Part shown: positions 1-15,205 of the stretch, piece after piece
Numbering within the stretch: the stretch's first letter is position 1
Layout of the letters: every line of letters begins with the position of its first letter
DNA from: Torreya grandis
Lineage: Eukaryota; Streptophyta; Pinopsida; Cupressales; Taxaceae
Direction: 5' to 3'
DNA length: 64,000 nt
Assembly (NCBI GenBank): GCA_037957365.1
Contig: JARHVA010000593.1
Span: 4,714,501-4,778,500, forward strand
Translations under genes and position numbers: made by a program
The notes under the pieces: generated by a model
Databases searched by the model: none
Told to the model about the DNA's origin: nothing
Seen by the model: the letters and a program-made list of their open reading frames with translations, nothing else

Positions 1-868
1 TGGGAAATTATAGGTAACTTTATGAATTTAAATTTAGTGGCATTGGTTTTTATATTCATTTCTCCCATCTTTATTAACAATCGCTAAGAGTGCAGGGGGT
101 CTAAATGGACTATTCATCCAGATAGGTTCTAGGTTTTCCTCCATTTATTTACTTCAAGTTTAAATGGGGAAGAATGGTTATAATTATGTTATTTAAGGGT
201 CAAATATGACCTATTTTATGTGTATTCATCAGGTAAATCCTTCTAAGAAGGTCATATAGCATAAAACTAGTTTCTTATAGTGTCTTTATGAATGGTTTGT
301 TTGATTAGTTTTGGAGTATGATTTGAGTTTTCAAGTAAGTGTATTGAAATTTAGGGGTTATAATTTAATTATTGAGTAATTTCAAACCTAATTTATCCAA
401 TAAAAATCTCATATATCTCCATCTTGATTACAATCTCCTTTGAGAGAGTTTTAGTGAGGTAATCTCTTCAAAAAGGTACAACTATAGTTAATGTGTTTCT
501 GGTGCTTTAAAATTATCTCAATGAGGTCATCATGATATTATAAATAAATTTGAATAGAAGTGTCTAATTTATTTATTAAAGTTATGTTAATGAGGTTCAA
601 TAGACCATACTCTCTTAAGGTACAAAAGAGCACTTATAGGTCTAATAACATAACATTATTTCCATACCTTGGTGAGCAAGTTAAGAGGAATATCATGATA
701 AGTGACATGAATAAAGGAGTCAAAAATGTTGGAAGGTTTTCATAAGCACATTATATTGTTTCATTTCACTCTTTATAATTATTTAAATGGCTAATGACAC
801 TCATAAGGATCAAAATATCCAAAAAGGCATATTATGCCTAAATGTACTAGTCAGGCATGTATGCTATG
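1..868. other. AT-rich DNA with no recognisable gene
   Basis: No coding region is supported here; the short open frames have no family features and sit in AT-rich sequence. Just left of 869 the sequence contains gtcaggcatg. This resembles the atcaggcatg next to element B's LTR at 62742, which reads on the minus strand as a primer-binding-like site. The stretch may therefore be the start of a further internal region of the same element family, but that rests on about ten bases. Confidence 0.4.
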
Positions 869-3800
869 TGTTGTCACCAAATATTGCACTGTAGAGATGA
901 TTATTCAAGATTAATCTAATAATTTTTCAATAATTTATTACCTCTAGGCATGTGGATTGTGTATAGCATAGGTAAACCTTTTAAGGGCTAGCTCCATAAA
1001 TTCCTCTTTGCTTGTTTATCACCTACACTAATTGTTTGCTCTAATGAAAAGGGGATATAAATAACATGTAAAATAAACTAATATAATGAGGTTATAAAAA
1101 AAATATCTATACTATCCTACCATACACTTGTACTAAGAAACTTGACTCACAACACTAGTCTCAAACTCTTAAATTGATCTAACATCAGTGTTTCAAATAT
1201 GGAGGTGATATGCATTACACTACTCAAGGTGAGTGAACTAGAGGTCAGATTAAAAACACTAAGGATACTCATTACACTTAAAGATAGAAAAATACACTTC
1301 ATGTGACCTATTAGAGTGGGAAATACTTGCATTAAACATGGAAGAGTTGAGTGAAAGCAAGGATAGATACTAATAACTTGACTTTTCATTATACACCACT
1401 TCACACACTTAGACAATATAGCTTATTAACCAAAAAACATATTAAAAATATTCATTTTAGAGTTATATCAAACCAATAGGGCTTCACCATACCAGGTGTG
1501 GACTTTTTACAAATGCTAAAATGGCTTGCATTTATAGAGTATATGACAAGAGATAGAAGAAGAGGATTTCAAGCATCACAATTCCACATGTCGAGGCATG
1601 AAAACTAGTTACGTTTCAAGAGAATGGATTGGAGAAGAAACCATGAAGGTCTTCTTGGCTAAGTGTCCATATAAAGCTTGAAAAACTCTTCAAATTGACA
1701 TAGAGACTCTTCAACTATCTTCTTGAAAATGCATTCTTGATGAGGCATATCTTGACTACTTAAAGTTGGAATAGGAAGATTTGACACATATTCACTTTAT
1801 TAATGGGTTTGAAAACAAGGTGTGATAGTCATTATATGCTTCCCTAACTACTAGCCTTCTTCATGACACTTGCATTCATAGCCTGTAGTCACTCATTGGT
1901 CTTTTAAGCCTCATTCTTCATATTTGTCATTCAAGTGACATTTAGTTGCTCAGCCAAATCCATGGAAGAGGTGTTATGACACCTATTTAACGTATCATTT
2001 CCATATACTACATGATTTAGACTAAAAAAGGTCCAAAAATAAACTTTGATTCTTACTTGGTAGCCACTTTGTCTTTTCATTACCTAGCTAGGATTGTCTA
2101 TGATGAATAACTCAATAGAGATGTTGATACGATTATCTAAGGTGAGAAATGGATTTATAGAGTTATAAAAAGTCCCTATATACCTTATACATTGACTCTC
2201 ATCTATTTAAACTCTTTTATACTTGTAGAACATTAAAAAACTTCAAAAACACATTGAATTTAGCTTGTTCGTATAAGTAGGGTATATACCAATTGGATGG
2301 AAAGAATCTTGGGAGAGTCACACACATGTTCAAATAATTTTCATGGCCAACTCACCTCTTTTAGATTATTCTCAAGATACTTCCTTCATCAAGTCTTAGA
2401 TAGGGTTTTAATAGGGGTTTGAGTTATTTGGACTATTAGGGATTGTTCATAAAATCATGACATAAAACCTCTAAAAATGTCAATAAAACCAATTTTAGGA
2501 GCCTATTAAACCACTATTATATCCTTGGGGCACCATGCAATGTGTCCGTACAAGTATGAGTGTTTGAAGTTGGCCTATCGAGCTTTTTCATGCATTTTGG
2601 GTACCCTTATCATGGTTTTGGGATATTTTGACCATTTTGTGTTAATTTATAATAAACCAAAGGTTATAACTCATCCTAAAAATCCTTATTAATGTATTCA
2701 CATGCTTTATAATTATCATTTGGTCAAAAAAATGTAACTAGGCAACTCTAGGGTTTAGGCCTAATTCTAAATCTAATAGGTATGACTGTGTTTGATGGCT
2801 TATGACCACTTGTGAATGGTTTCTAATATATGTGATTGATTCTACACCTCTATATACCCTCATTAAAACTATTCACACATTTATTCAATTACTTAATACT
2901 CCACATCACATTTTCTTATCACTTACTCATGAAAACTACACTTTAGACTATTTAAGAGTGCCCTCTGTCTGAGATAAAATAAATGGCATCTCTCCAATTT
3001 TATCAACCAAAATGAGGTTATTATAGGTTATATTAGGTATTTAATATGTTATATACTAATTTTAAAGTCTTTGTAACTTTTACAAAGTTCTTAATATAAA
3101 AAAACTTAAACTAGCTTCTTAACCCTAGTGACTGTCATAGGGTTATAGGTCTGATCGTGCCTAAAGTTAGAAACCTGGTACTTGATTTATTTATTTTATC
3201 TGATAGCCTAATGAATTTGGTGTTACCACTATGGGATTTTATTTCACATTATCACCACCATATATTTCTTCTATCCCTCTCAACTCACACCTTGCATCTT
3301 TTGTTTGCATATGTTAGTCTATGTACTATGCTGACTGTAGGTGTTTACCTCAGGAAAATAGAACTCATGTAGGTGTATGTTCATGTTTAGAAATTATGTT
3401 TCATTCCTAATTACTTATTATATTCCCTAATATCATTTCATATTTTTTAAAAGTCACTCTTGTATTCAAAATGTATCTCTCCACTGGAATGGGTTAGTAT
3501 GTCTACTATAGTAGAATGTATATGATAATATAGGATAAATAAGGACTCATGTAGGTGATAAAATAAGTCAAATCATTTTACTTAAAATTAATTAAATTAT
3601 TATGAGATCACTAGTTTCATTCCACACCTATTTTATCTCTTCTCATTCATAGAAACCATGTATCCATTCCACTATAGGTCAGTGTTGTATTGTAGGTTCA
3701 TTTTGGCTTAAAGGGAAACATAGCTTACTAAAAGTTTATAGTAAAAACTTGTTGTAAATGGAAAATTATTTGAAATAACTTATCTTAACAAAATAACTAC

Positions 3801-4215
3801 TTATTTATGTTAATATATTATTATTAGGCCTGGGCTACATGATGAAAATAACTAGGCCTATCTAGACCATCAAGACACTCCACTAAGAGATGTCATAGTG
3901 TAAGGCAGAATCCTCATTTGGAGAACTTAAGGTAAAACTTATCAAATGCAATTTTATTAATCTATGATAATAGACTCAAGTCTATCTACCATCATATGAA
4001 TTCACCATTGTCACAATGGATTTCTTAATGCTCTTAGACCTCAATTAAGGTCTCAAACAAGTTCCAACATCTTTATTTCAACTCTATTTAGACCTCTATG
4101 ATTGTACATAGACCCTTGTAGGATCCCTATAGGTGAATACATGGTATAAGACTATATATGTGAAATTGGTTCTCACAAATAATCTATGATCACTGGGATA
4201 TTTTAGTCTTAATTT
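869..4215 (-). mobile_element. Left part of an old LTR split by element A
   Basis: The start, tgttg followed by attgcact, matches the start of element B's LTR (62742). Downstream landmarks follow element A's LTR in order: a gggctag..cc block, a gggatataaa/ggggatgaaa block, a cacttg..actaag block, tcaccatacc, and near the right end cctataggtgaa (A: cctgtaggtgaa). The match ends where A begins at 4216 and resumes at 15206. The copy is very diverged and contains no open reading frame of note. Confidence 0.45.
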
Positions 4216-7200
4216 TGTCACTTCAACTTACACTCAATGAGGAGATGGGATAAGCTTCTCCTCATTCAAGTGAAATAATGGAACCACCTCAAGGCTGTGG
4301 GTATCCTTATTAAGAGGTTGATCTCTAGATTAGGGGCTAGTTCCCCTTTATGTATTAATAAGGCTCAAATCCGACTACTAAATTTGGGGATGAAAAGAGA
4401 TAGAGGATGACTTGAAAGTAAACCTACTTTATGGGGGTGATATACCAAATATTTTTCTCTACTCATACCTTTTATATGCACTTGGAACTAAGAAATAAGT
4501 TATGTATACACGTAACTCAATATCAACTCTCTCTCTCTCACATCAATATTTCAATATGGGGTCTAAGAGATAGAATAGGTTAGGAAGAATTAGGCAATAT
4601 GAATTATAAGACACTCTATTTAATGAACTATTCACTATCCCTGCAACCTCACTTGATACTTCTTGTTGACTTTCAAGGAAGAGATCATAACCCACTTAGT
4701 ACTAGTAAGAGTACATGTGAAGGTAAATAGACATCACACTTGCACAAGCCTAAACACTATCATGTACACTTAGTGACTTATTTGAATGAGGTAAAAGTAC
4801 TTGTATTTATTTATTCAAGTCACAATTATGGTAGTGTTTCACCATACCCAATAGAGAGATGCATACAATGGCCAAGAAGGCCTAATTTATAAAACTTGGA
4901 AGAGGAGAGAGAGAAAAGAAGTTAAAGAGGAACAAGGAAATATGTCACAAATGTGAATACAAGTTACACATGCATGAAAGGGAAGGATGGGGTGATCCAT
5001 ATCATTCCAAGAATTACAAATTTCATATTCAATTATCTAAGACCTATAAATGGTCAAAAAAATCATTTTCTATGCATAAAAAATTGCCCCTCATAATTGG
5101 CCTTCCCAAATTGCCCAAAATATACAACTAATCAGTTTTTATGATGAATATAATTATTTGTGGTTACTAATAATCCCTCACATGTATTAGGGAGGTTTTT
5201 GACTCTTCTTATCATCTTGTCCATGCATGATCACACTTGGCGATCTCAAAATAACCCTTTTCCCTTCACCTCTCACACTTAACACCTTCAATATCTTCAA
5301 ACCTAAAATATTATTAATAAAATATAAGTAATTAAATGTTTAAGTAGTTATAATACCATTATTTAAAATAAATTTTCCTTAAAGGGCTCTCCAAATGAAG
5401 ATTTATCATTTTTTCTAAGTCTTCACTAGCTGGCTCACTAGACTAGCTAAAAATAAGGAGTTGGTAGGCACACTTATAAGATTTAAAAATTTATATAATA
5501 AACATATATACTTATAAAAATTCCTAATATTCCCTCCAAAAATTATTTGATCTCTTGGAAGTTCACCATGTCTATACAACACAAAAATGGTCAAAATAAG
5601 CCCTATTTTCCTCTTTTTCATATAGTTCCATATAATCAAAGGGTATGGATGTGATAATAATGGATTTTTAAACAAATTATATTCATAATTTAGGGTCAAA
5701 TTCATCCATATAGATGCACTTATATCGTGTTTTTCAAAATTAGGTCCTAAAATAGGGTCAAAGAGGGTTTTGGAGTGACTAGCCCTCTTAACCTTTGTTC
5801 ATAAAGATGTCAGATTTGAATTTCTTCCAAATTACACTTTTTTATCCTCAATTAACCCATAAAAATTCATTTAAAATTTTCAGGTCCCATTCAAAGTATC
5901 ATGAAAGGTCGTAGCACTTGAAGTTGACCATTCATGCCATTTTGGGCATTTTGTGAGGGTATGGGAGCCTTAAAGCCAAAACTTGGCTTCCTGATGAATT
6001 TATTTTTAAAAAATGGATAAAATAATGTATATTAACCCAAAAAAACATTTTCCCATCATTTTATTATTTCTTAAAGACCCAAAAATTAAAAATTACCCTT
6101 GTTTGACACTAGGCCTAGACCTTGCCAATAGGCTTGCTTGCCATTTGAGACTCCACCTGACACTCTAATGGATTCCTTTGAATAATTATTGATAAAAAAT
6201 ATATATATTATACCCCTTAAAATATTTTAAAATAAATTATAATTCATGTAAAATGCCAAAAATTCATATGACCATTAGTTGGGCCTTTAGGCCTAAGGAT
6301 TCCCTTCACACCTGACTATAAACCTCCTTGGTCGGAGCACCCTGTCTATTTATAGACCTTATATTAAGTTTTAATAGGTTTATATAGGTCACATAAAACT
6401 TATATAATAATAATTTTATCCTTTATATCCTTTTGGACATCATTTTCAACATTTTTCCCCAAAATTGTCATTCTCATGCATGCCAAAATAACCCAAGCTC
6501 TGAGACAAAAAAATGAGTGTTTTAACTATTTAAATTGAAAAATTTATGATTTTATAATATTATATATGTAATAATGGTAATTTTTACCCAATTTTATCTT
6601 CCAAATCCTCAATTTGACCCTCCAATTCTCCATTTTTCCAAGCCAGACTTTTGACTAGGCATAGTTTGAGGGTAGGAAGGGTATAAGTTGTGCTAGGAGA
6701 GAAATGGATTTGTTTGAGATTTTATATGGAATTTTAGTGATAATAAATTCCTGAAATAAAATATTAAATTCATATCTATCCTTATTTTACCCTAAAACAT
6801 CTCTTATGCCTTGGAAAACATGAAACTAGGCCTTGACTACCCATAAGGAGAAATCTTGTTTTAGCTTGGTTGTAGGTTTTCATGAGATTGTTTTGGTATT
6901 TTATGACTCTTTAAAAACCTCATTTTATTTCATAAATATCATTAAATTTTTCTCCATTAGTAATTTTCTAAGTCAAGGTATCACCCTTTTGCACTAATTC
7001 ATCCTTTATCCTCCAAACTAGGTCATGCTCCTTAAGGACTAAGACAGTCTCCTTAAGACCTAGCTGTAGGTCATGATTTTAGATTTGGATTATGTAATAA
7101 TAAAATTATCTCCATGTTTATTATGTCATAGGAATATTCATGCATTAATTTCACTTATAAAACCTTCAAACCATACATCGATTCATGTTTAAGTTTCCAA

Positions 7201-9340
7201 CTAGCAACCCTATCTACTTGGACAAGTCACTATTTCTACCTGTTTAGTGACTTTTTGAATTTGGCAAAGGAATTTTTAAATTATTCAAGTTTATATTAAC
7301 TAATTTTAGGTAATATACTAATCATTTTAATTTCATCCATTTTGAAACACTCAACTCCAAATTCAACTTCCAAAATTCAACTTCACTATCCATATCACAT
7401 GTTCACTATGATTTTATGCATTGCTAGGGCCTATAAGTTGTTATGAGACATTTAGGGTCATGTGGTTTACATAGAACAAATACATTCTAATCTTATTACA
7501 ATACAAACTTCCACCTTCACCTTAGGCTTCCATTAATTTCACTATTAGCTCAATTTGAAATAAACTTTCACGAAGGCCTTTTATAAGTACTAGTGTCCCA
7601 AACCTGTACGAATAGGGGAGGGTGTGTTAGGGATAAAAACATTGAAATTAAGTTTGTCTCACTCATTTTGGCCTTGGATTAATATTTGTACCATTTTGGA
7701 CTATTTCAAACTAGGTGGCATAGTTTAGGTCCATCAATTAAAGTGCAAAATCAATTTACCACTCATACCCTATAGACACCACTGATTGAATTCAGTGATT
7801 TTTTGTTCATTTAGAGGTTGATCAAATTCTCATCTCCACTCCTCATTTAACCTTAAAACTTGGCATGCTTACTCTTAGTGGATAGGGCTACAATAAGCAA
7901 TAAATAAAGGGCATTGAAAACATCTTTGATCATGACATGTATTACCTCAAAAAACCCTCGAGACGTCTATTTGGCAATTTTAAGGACTATGAGCCCAATT
8001 ATGAAGTCACTTTCTCTTGGCCTCTCACAACCTTGTGATCTTTATCCATCAAGCTTATAACTCTCTAAAATTCACTCCAAATACATTTAAAGACTTGAGA
8101 CCATGTGAAGGCTATTTTTTGGTCATGATGATGTTAGCATGCTCCTGTAGGTGAAGTTCCTAGCTATGTGGACTAAGACACCCCTTTAAGAGAGTAAAAA
8201 CATGTAAAACAAGGCCTTCCAAGCAGCACAAAACACTTTTCAACCCTTACAAAACTAAAAACACTAGGAACATCATCAATAAAACATCAAAGCACTTTTC
8301 TCAATGTGGAGAAACCACTTGAAAAGTAACTAAGCTAACTGTTAATTCAAACTAGGCCATTTGCAAGCATGTACAAGCTGAAATGAGGGTTTACCAAGTA
8401 ATTAAAGTTTATAACACCAAAATGAGCATGATAATGTCTTGAAAAACATGTGGAGGCACCTATAATAAACCATTCCATAAATCCAAAACAAGAAAAGTTG
8501 AAACAAGTTCAAAAGGAGACCCCTCATGGTTAAATAGGCATAAAAAGATGTATGGAGTGTTAACAATTGTTCATGAAGGAGGAGACACAAATATTAAAGT
8601 TATTGATATGAATGTGAATTTCACTCAAATTTTATCCACCTGTAGAAGCATTTCCCTTAAATCCACTTGTAGCTTCCATAGTGAGTCCTTAAACTTGCTC
8701 TTCCTTGGCTTGCCAATGGATAAAGAAGATAAATGAGTTTTAGATATAAATTTTTATGAAATATATGAAAAATAAACATGAATATGACCTATAAGGATGT
8801 GAAGAGTCACACCACCACATTTTTTGCTACAAGAGAGCTTGAGAAGTTTGTACAAGTGTTGAAAAAGTCCTATTTTTTAGGGAAAATTGTTTCTTTCCTA
8901 ATGAACCTAACTTATAAATTTCCAATAACATGATAATAATATGATCCACATTGAAACTCACCTTATTGTCAATTTTTCTTGCATAAAAGTAAGTACAAGT
9001 CATTTAATAGGCTAAAAGGTGGCCAAAAGGCCCTTTTTCCACATGAGACCTAATAAATGACTAGTTTATGACTTGTGATCAGACTGAAACATGATAAATG
9101 CCATATTAGGACAATTTTACACAAAATGGACGTTTGAATAAGTTTTATCAAGATTTGACCATAGTTGACCATGGTTGACTAGGCCAATTTAAGGGGAATG
9201 AACTTAGGTAAAGACTACAAGAAAACCAAGAAAGATATATAGGACAATATGGGACCCCATAAGATGTATGTAAACCTTATTAATTTTTTTAAAATGATAT
9301 TGGTTGACCTCATTTAAATAGAAGTCAAATTTGGTCATTA
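4216..9340 (-). repeat. Element A LTR, long copy (3' LTR in minus sense)
   Basis: This copy begins tgtcacttcaac and ends near ggtcatta, corresponding to ggtcaaca at the end of the other copy. At 5125 bp it is 2053 bp longer than the partner. The extra length, roughly 4380-6380, matches the layout of B's LTR (the ggggatgaaaag block), so the other copy probably suffered a deletion. Contains a short CT run near 4527-4539. No gene is seen inside. Confidence 0.55.
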
Positions 9341-9595
9341 ATTTGGCAACTCTTAGGGGTAACATGTTTGCCTATGTTAAGGACTAGTAGCCTTATACTA
9401 TCCATTGGGCAAGGGAGTTAGGATACACTTGGAAGACATCAAGAGCAGACCTTGAAGAGAAAAAAACTATATTAATTCTAATTCAAACACAAAAGGCAAA
9501 GAACAACACACATATAAGACCAAAGCAAACATAATTGTGCTTCTAAGAACTTAGGGGAAAACACAACACAACTGAAAGCAAACTAATATGTACAT

Positions 9596-11964
9596 CTAAC
9601 CTGATATATTTTTTACCCCTCCTAGATCAAAGGGGAAAATTATTAGGTCTCCTTCATGGCAAGAAACCTCATGGTGGTAACTAAGTAATTTGTAGGAGTG
9701 AAAACTTGGTGACTCACCCTACTTGTTTGCTACCTTGGTTGGTATGTATTCTAATAAATTAGGTTCAAACATGTCTTCAACATCCATGTATTCATATTTA
9801 TCTTTGAGACATGTTTCATGATATTCTTTTATGTTGGTGTAGTCCATGAATGGATCAATGGATACCATCTTATCATTATAGGGCTCATTTGGCTCCTGAC
9901 CCTCTTGGAATACATCATGGACTAGCTCATATTTTCCTATCTCTTTGAGAAGCTTATCAAACTAATCTCTTGCTTCATCATGGATCTCTTGAGGAAGGGT
10001 GGCTGGTGTAATGTTTGAATTGAGACAAATTTTTTATAACTCATTCCAAAAATCATCATTTTCTTACTCAATAACTCCTTCATTAATGCCTTTATCAAAC
10101 CAGTCAAATTTCTCTTCTTCTTGCTCAAGAACCAAAGTCTCTATCTTCTCAACAACATACTCTTGAACCTCATTCAAATTAGGTACCATGGCTTGATAAC
10201 TATCTTCATCAAAGCAACAAGAAGGCTCATCAAAAAAAGGAGATGGGAGCTCACTATGCTTACATTCCTCATTATCCAATGTTGATAAGTGAAGCTTGTC
10301 AATCTCATCTTCATATTCTTCAAACATTTACATGTGGGTGTGACCTATGTCTTCTCCTTAAACCCTACCACCTTCAAGAGCCACTTCTTCAATCTTAGTC
10401 TCATGAAACCCTCCTATAAAATCAACTTCTTGAGATATGGTTTTACTATGTTCTCCATCTTTGATGATGCCTTCAAAGGGAGTGTCTATGATGATCTAAT
10501 CCTCATTGTCACTCATGAGAGCTTCTTGATCAGCCATAAATTATACTCTCTTCTTCAGTTTCCTCTCTCAAAATAGGTTCCTCCTCTTTTTGATCAAGGA
10601 ATAATATGTCATCTTTCATATAAAAATCTACTTGGAGTTTTTCATCATCATGACCAAAAAGAAGTTCATCAAGTAGAGATAATGAAAAATCATTACCTCT
10701 ACAAGGTCTTATACCTATTGCCTCCTTTCCACTAGGATTATATTCTCCACCCTTGAATTTTACAACTTCATCTTCAACCTCACATAAGAAATTTTATCCT
10801 TTCTCCAAGGAGAGGGTAGGAGAGCAAGAAACATCCTTGACTAGGTTGAAAGATAATGGGACATTTTCATGCTCTTCTTTCCATCTTGAAATCGTCACAT
10901 CAAAGCTTGAAAAAATTTCATAATTTGAACACATTTCAGATTGAGGAGTAGGAGAATGACTTACCAAAATATAATTTATATCCATAAGAGTCTCATCAAT
11001 CTCTTCATTCCTCTCCTCTTTAGTTTGTGTTTGCATTTGAATAACATCCTTCCAATGTGTGAAACCAATAGGCATAGCTTATTCTATCTTTTCTTCTTTA
11101 AAATTTTAGGCTAATTCATGATGAGCACTCTTCCAACTTGGAATCTTGACATCATATGTCTCCTCTTGATGATATGAAGAAACTTCATTCACTTTTTCAA
11201 GGTCTTGAGTTGGTTCATGATAGACATTTCTCCAACTTGGAATCTTGACATCAAATTGAAGGGCTTGAGGAGGTTGAGGGAGACTAGGAAGAGTTTGAAC
11301 ATGCATAGGAGGATTTATTTGAAGATGGATGTGTTAAAATGGGATGGCTTCCTTCAAAGGAGGGATCATAATATAAAAACTTGGAGTATTTTATTTCCAT
11401 AGAAGGGTGATCCAATATCTTTTGGTATTAGATTGCTAAGAGAAAAGGATTAATAGCAGGGCTAGTTTGTTTTGACATAAGAGAAGATGCATTAGATGGG
11501 TTAAAAGGTTGGCTTATTTTATTTTGGTGAGAAATTACTATTTGGTAAAAATTATCTAGTGTATAAGGAGAGGGTTTATTTTGTATAAGATAAGTCTATC
11601 TTGGGATGGAAGAAGGTGTACAATGCTGACTACCTTGAGTGAATTGACTTCTCCATATTACTAGTTTCTCTTTCATGGATTATATGGCTTGAGCTTGCCT
11701 AAATAATCACTCCTCCTTATACATAATCTATTTATAATTCATAATTTTCTCATTCAACCTATCTACCTCCAGCATTTTCTTCTCAAACTCCAAAATTATC
11801 TCCCTAAAACTCTTGGATTGACTAGGAGAAGGACAAAGTCTTAGATTGACTAGGAGAAGGACAATTAGGAGAGATAATTGAGGGGATTCCATGAACAACA
11901 TGAGCTTGATCCAAACTATATGAAGGAACATAAGGTCTATAATTCTTAAAAATGGGATTATACA
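9596..11964 (-). pseudogene. Broken acidic W-motif protein of element A
   Basis: Function unknown. The reading starts at an ATG (MYNPIF...) about 170 bases inside the LTR edge and passes through several stops and frame changes. It ends with a piece resembling HEGDLIIFPFDLGG. Visible parts are a Tyr/Ser-rich start, a segment with heptad-like spacing (ILEFEKKMLEVDRLNEKI), and repeated short tryptophan modules: KIPSWR, KIPSWK, THWKDV and ISRWKEEH, separated by Glu/Asp-rich stretches. Elements B and C encode a related C-terminus. It has no gag domain, protease site or RT motif. It is the only coding content of the element, so it may be a non-autonomous element's own protein or a captured gene. 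The coding nature is inferred from the cross-copy similarity and codon-like texture. Confidence 0.5.
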
Positions 11965-12133
11965 TACAAAATATGATTTCTTAATGCACTAGGGATACTT
12001 AACTAGTTGATTCAACTTGAAGTCACCATTGGTGTTGATTAAAATGCCTCCAAAAGGCTGATTGGTTGAAGAACACACCAAAAATTCTTTAAATCCTTGT
12101 AAAAATTGTCCCACTGAGCATGAAAAAAACTAT

Positions 12134-15100
12134 TTTCACTTGAACTTACACCCAATGAGGAGATGGGACAACCTTCTCCTCATTCAAATGAAGTAATAGA
12201 ACCACCTTAGGCTATGATTATCACTATTAAGAGGTGGATATATAGATTAGTGTCTATCTCCCCTTGATGTATTAATAGGTTTTCATATGTAACCTTGATC
12301 TTATATAATCATAATTTTGTCCTTACTAGCCTTTTGGTCATCATTTTTAACATTTTCCCTAAAATTGTCATTCTCATGCTTGCCAAAACAACCCCTACTT
12401 TGAGATAAAATAGTGAGTTTTTTCAATATTTAAATTATAAATTTTATGATTTTAAAATGTTATATAGGTTACAATGGTACTATTTACAAAATTTTAGCTT
12501 CCAACTCCTCCATTTGACCCTCCAACTCTCCATTTTTCCAAGGCAGACTTTTGACTAGGCATAGTTTGAGGGTAGGCAAGGTATAAGTTGTGCTAGGAGA
12601 GAAATGGATTGATTTGAGATTTAATGTGGAATTTTAGGGATAATAAATTCCTTAAATAACCTATTCAATCCATATATATCCTTATTTTCCCCTAAAACAT
12701 CTCTTATGCCTTGGAAAACATGAAACTAGGCCTTGATTACCCACAAGGAGAAATCTTGTTTAAGCTTGGTTGTAAGTTTTAATGAGCTTGTTTTGGTGTT
12801 TTAGGAATATATAAAAACCTAATTTTATTTCATAAATATCATTAAATTTGTCTCCATTCATCATTTTATAAGCTAAGGCATCACCCTTTTTCACTAAATC
12901 ATCCTTTATCCTCCAAACTAGGTCATGTTCCTTAAGGACTAAGACAGTCCCCTTAAGACCTATTTGTAGGTCATGATTTGATCTTTGGATTAAGGAATTA
13001 TAAATTTATATCCATTTTTATTAGGTCATGTGACTCATGCATTATTTTTACTTATAAATACTTTAAACCATACACCAATTCATGTTTAAGTTTCCAATTA
13101 ACAACCCTATTTGCGTAGACCAATCACTGTTCCTACCTGTTTAGTGGCTTTTTGAGCTTGGAAAAGGCCTTTTTCAAGTATTAAATATGATATTAAGTCC
13201 TTTCAATTAATATCCTGCTCATTTTACTTTCATCCATCTTGAAACACTCAACACCAAGTTCAAATTCCAAACTTTAAATTCACTATCCATATCACATGTT
13301 GACTATGTTTTTATACATTTCTAGGGCATGGAGGTTGTTATGAGACTTTTAGGTTCATGTGATTTGTAAATAAAAACTCCATTATAAGCTTAGTAAAATA
13401 AAAAATTCCACCTTCACCTTAGGCTTCCATTAATTTCACTATTAGCTCAATTTGAAACAAACTTTCACTAAGGCTTGTTGTAGGTACTAGTGTCCCAGTC
13501 TTGTATGGACAATAGAGGGTGTGTTAGGGGTCAAGACATTGAAATTAACCTTATCTCACTCATTTTGTCCCAAGATTACTCTTTGTACCATTTTGGAATT
13601 TTTAAAACTAGGTGGCATAGTTTAGGTCCATTAGTTGAAGTGTAAAATCAATTTATCACTCATACCTTGTAGACACCACTGATTGAATTTAGTGATTTTG
13701 TGTCCATTTTGAGGTTGCTCAAATTCTTATCTCCACTCCTCCTTTAACCTTGAAACTTGACATGGTTACTCTTTTTTGATATGGATATAATACCCAATAA
13801 ATAAAGGGCATTGAAAACATCTTTGATCATGACATATATCACCTCAAAAAACCCTCAGGACCTTTGCTTGGAAATTTTAAGGACTGTGAGCCCAATTATG
13901 CAATCACTTTCTCTTAGCCTCTCACAACCTTGAAATCTTTATCCATCAAAATTAGACCTCTCTAAAATTAACTCCAAATACATTTAAATACTTGAAACCA
14001 TGTGAAGTTTGTTTTTTGGTCATGATGACATCAACATGCTCCTATAGGTGAAGCTCTTGATTGTGTGGACTGAGACACTCCTTTAAGAGAGCCAAAACAT
14101 GTAAAATAAGGCCTTACAAGTACCAAAAAACACTTTTCAACCCTTAAAACACCAAGAACACTAGGATAATCAACAAAACACTTTTCCTAATGTGGAAAAA
14201 GCACTTGCAAAGCAACTGAGTTGATTGTCAATGCAAACTAGGCCATTTACAAGCATGTACAAGCCTAAATGAGGCTTTCCCAAGTATTTGAATTTTATAA
14301 CACCAAAATATTCATTATAATTTATTTAAAAACATGTGAAGGCACTTGAAATAAACCATTCCATCAGTCTAAAACAAGAAAAGTTGAAATAAGTTCAAAA
14401 GGAGACCCCCTCATGGTTAAATAGGCATACAAAGTTACTTGGAGTGTTAAACATTATTCATGAAGTAGGAGCCACAAATTTTAGAGTTATTAATATTAAT
14501 TTTAAGTGCACTTAGAGTTATATCTTCCTCTAGAAGCATTTCCTTTAAATCCACTTGTAGCTTCCATAGTGAGTGCTTAAACTTGCCCTTCCTTGTCTTG
14601 CCAATGGAGAAAGAAGAGAAATGAGTTGTAGATGAATTTTTTTTATGAAATATATGAAAAATAAACATTAATATGACCTATGGGGAGGTTAATAGTCACA
14701 CCACCATGTTTTTTGCTACAAGGGAGCTTGAGAAGTCCGTACAAGTGTTAAAAAAGCCTATTTTGAGGGAAAATTACTTCTTGCCTGATGAACCTGACTT
14801 ATAACAATCCACTTGCATGATCCTAACATTATCCATGTTTAAAATCACCTTAATTTCAGTTTTTATTTCATAAATTTAAGTACAATTCATTTAATAGGAT
14901 AAAAGGTGGCCAAAAGACCCCTTTTTCACATGAGACCTAACAAATGACTAGTTTATGACTTGTGATCACATTGAAACATGATAAATGCCATATTATGAAA
15001 ATTTGAAAGAAAAATACCTTTTACTAAGTTTTACCATGCTTGGAAAGGCCAATTAAAAGGGAATAAACTTAGGCAAAGACTAGGACAAGACCAAGTAGGA

Positions 15101-15205
15101 TATATAGGACAATATGAGACCCCATATGATGTATGTAAACCATATTAAAAAGTTTTAAATGATAGGGGTTGTAATCCTTTGAATAAAATAAAAATTTGGT
15201 CAACA
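12134..15205 (-). repeat. Element A LTR, short copy (5' LTR in minus sense)
   Basis: Direct repeat of 4216-9340 with an internal deletion near 12280-12300. It ends with ggtcaaca at 15205. The first two bases are TT where the partner has TG, so the left terminus has decayed. Nothing in it looks coding. Confidence 0.55.

Larger units (their letters stand above)
4216..15205 (-). mobile_element. Element A: LARD-like LTR retrotransposon without pol
   Basis: Two long direct repeats (4216-9340 and 12134-15205) flank a 2.8 kb internal region. The repeats align over about 3 kb, for example 6429 onward with 12329 onward and 8540 onward with 14420 onward. The internal region holds only a broken acidic protein on the minus strand, and no reverse transcriptase or integrase. 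A minus-strand segment next to 12133 (atgctcagtgggac) resembles the primer-binding sites of elements 1, 2 and B. No convincing target-site repeat was found, consistent with great age. It interrupts an older LTR of the same broad family. Confidence 0.6.
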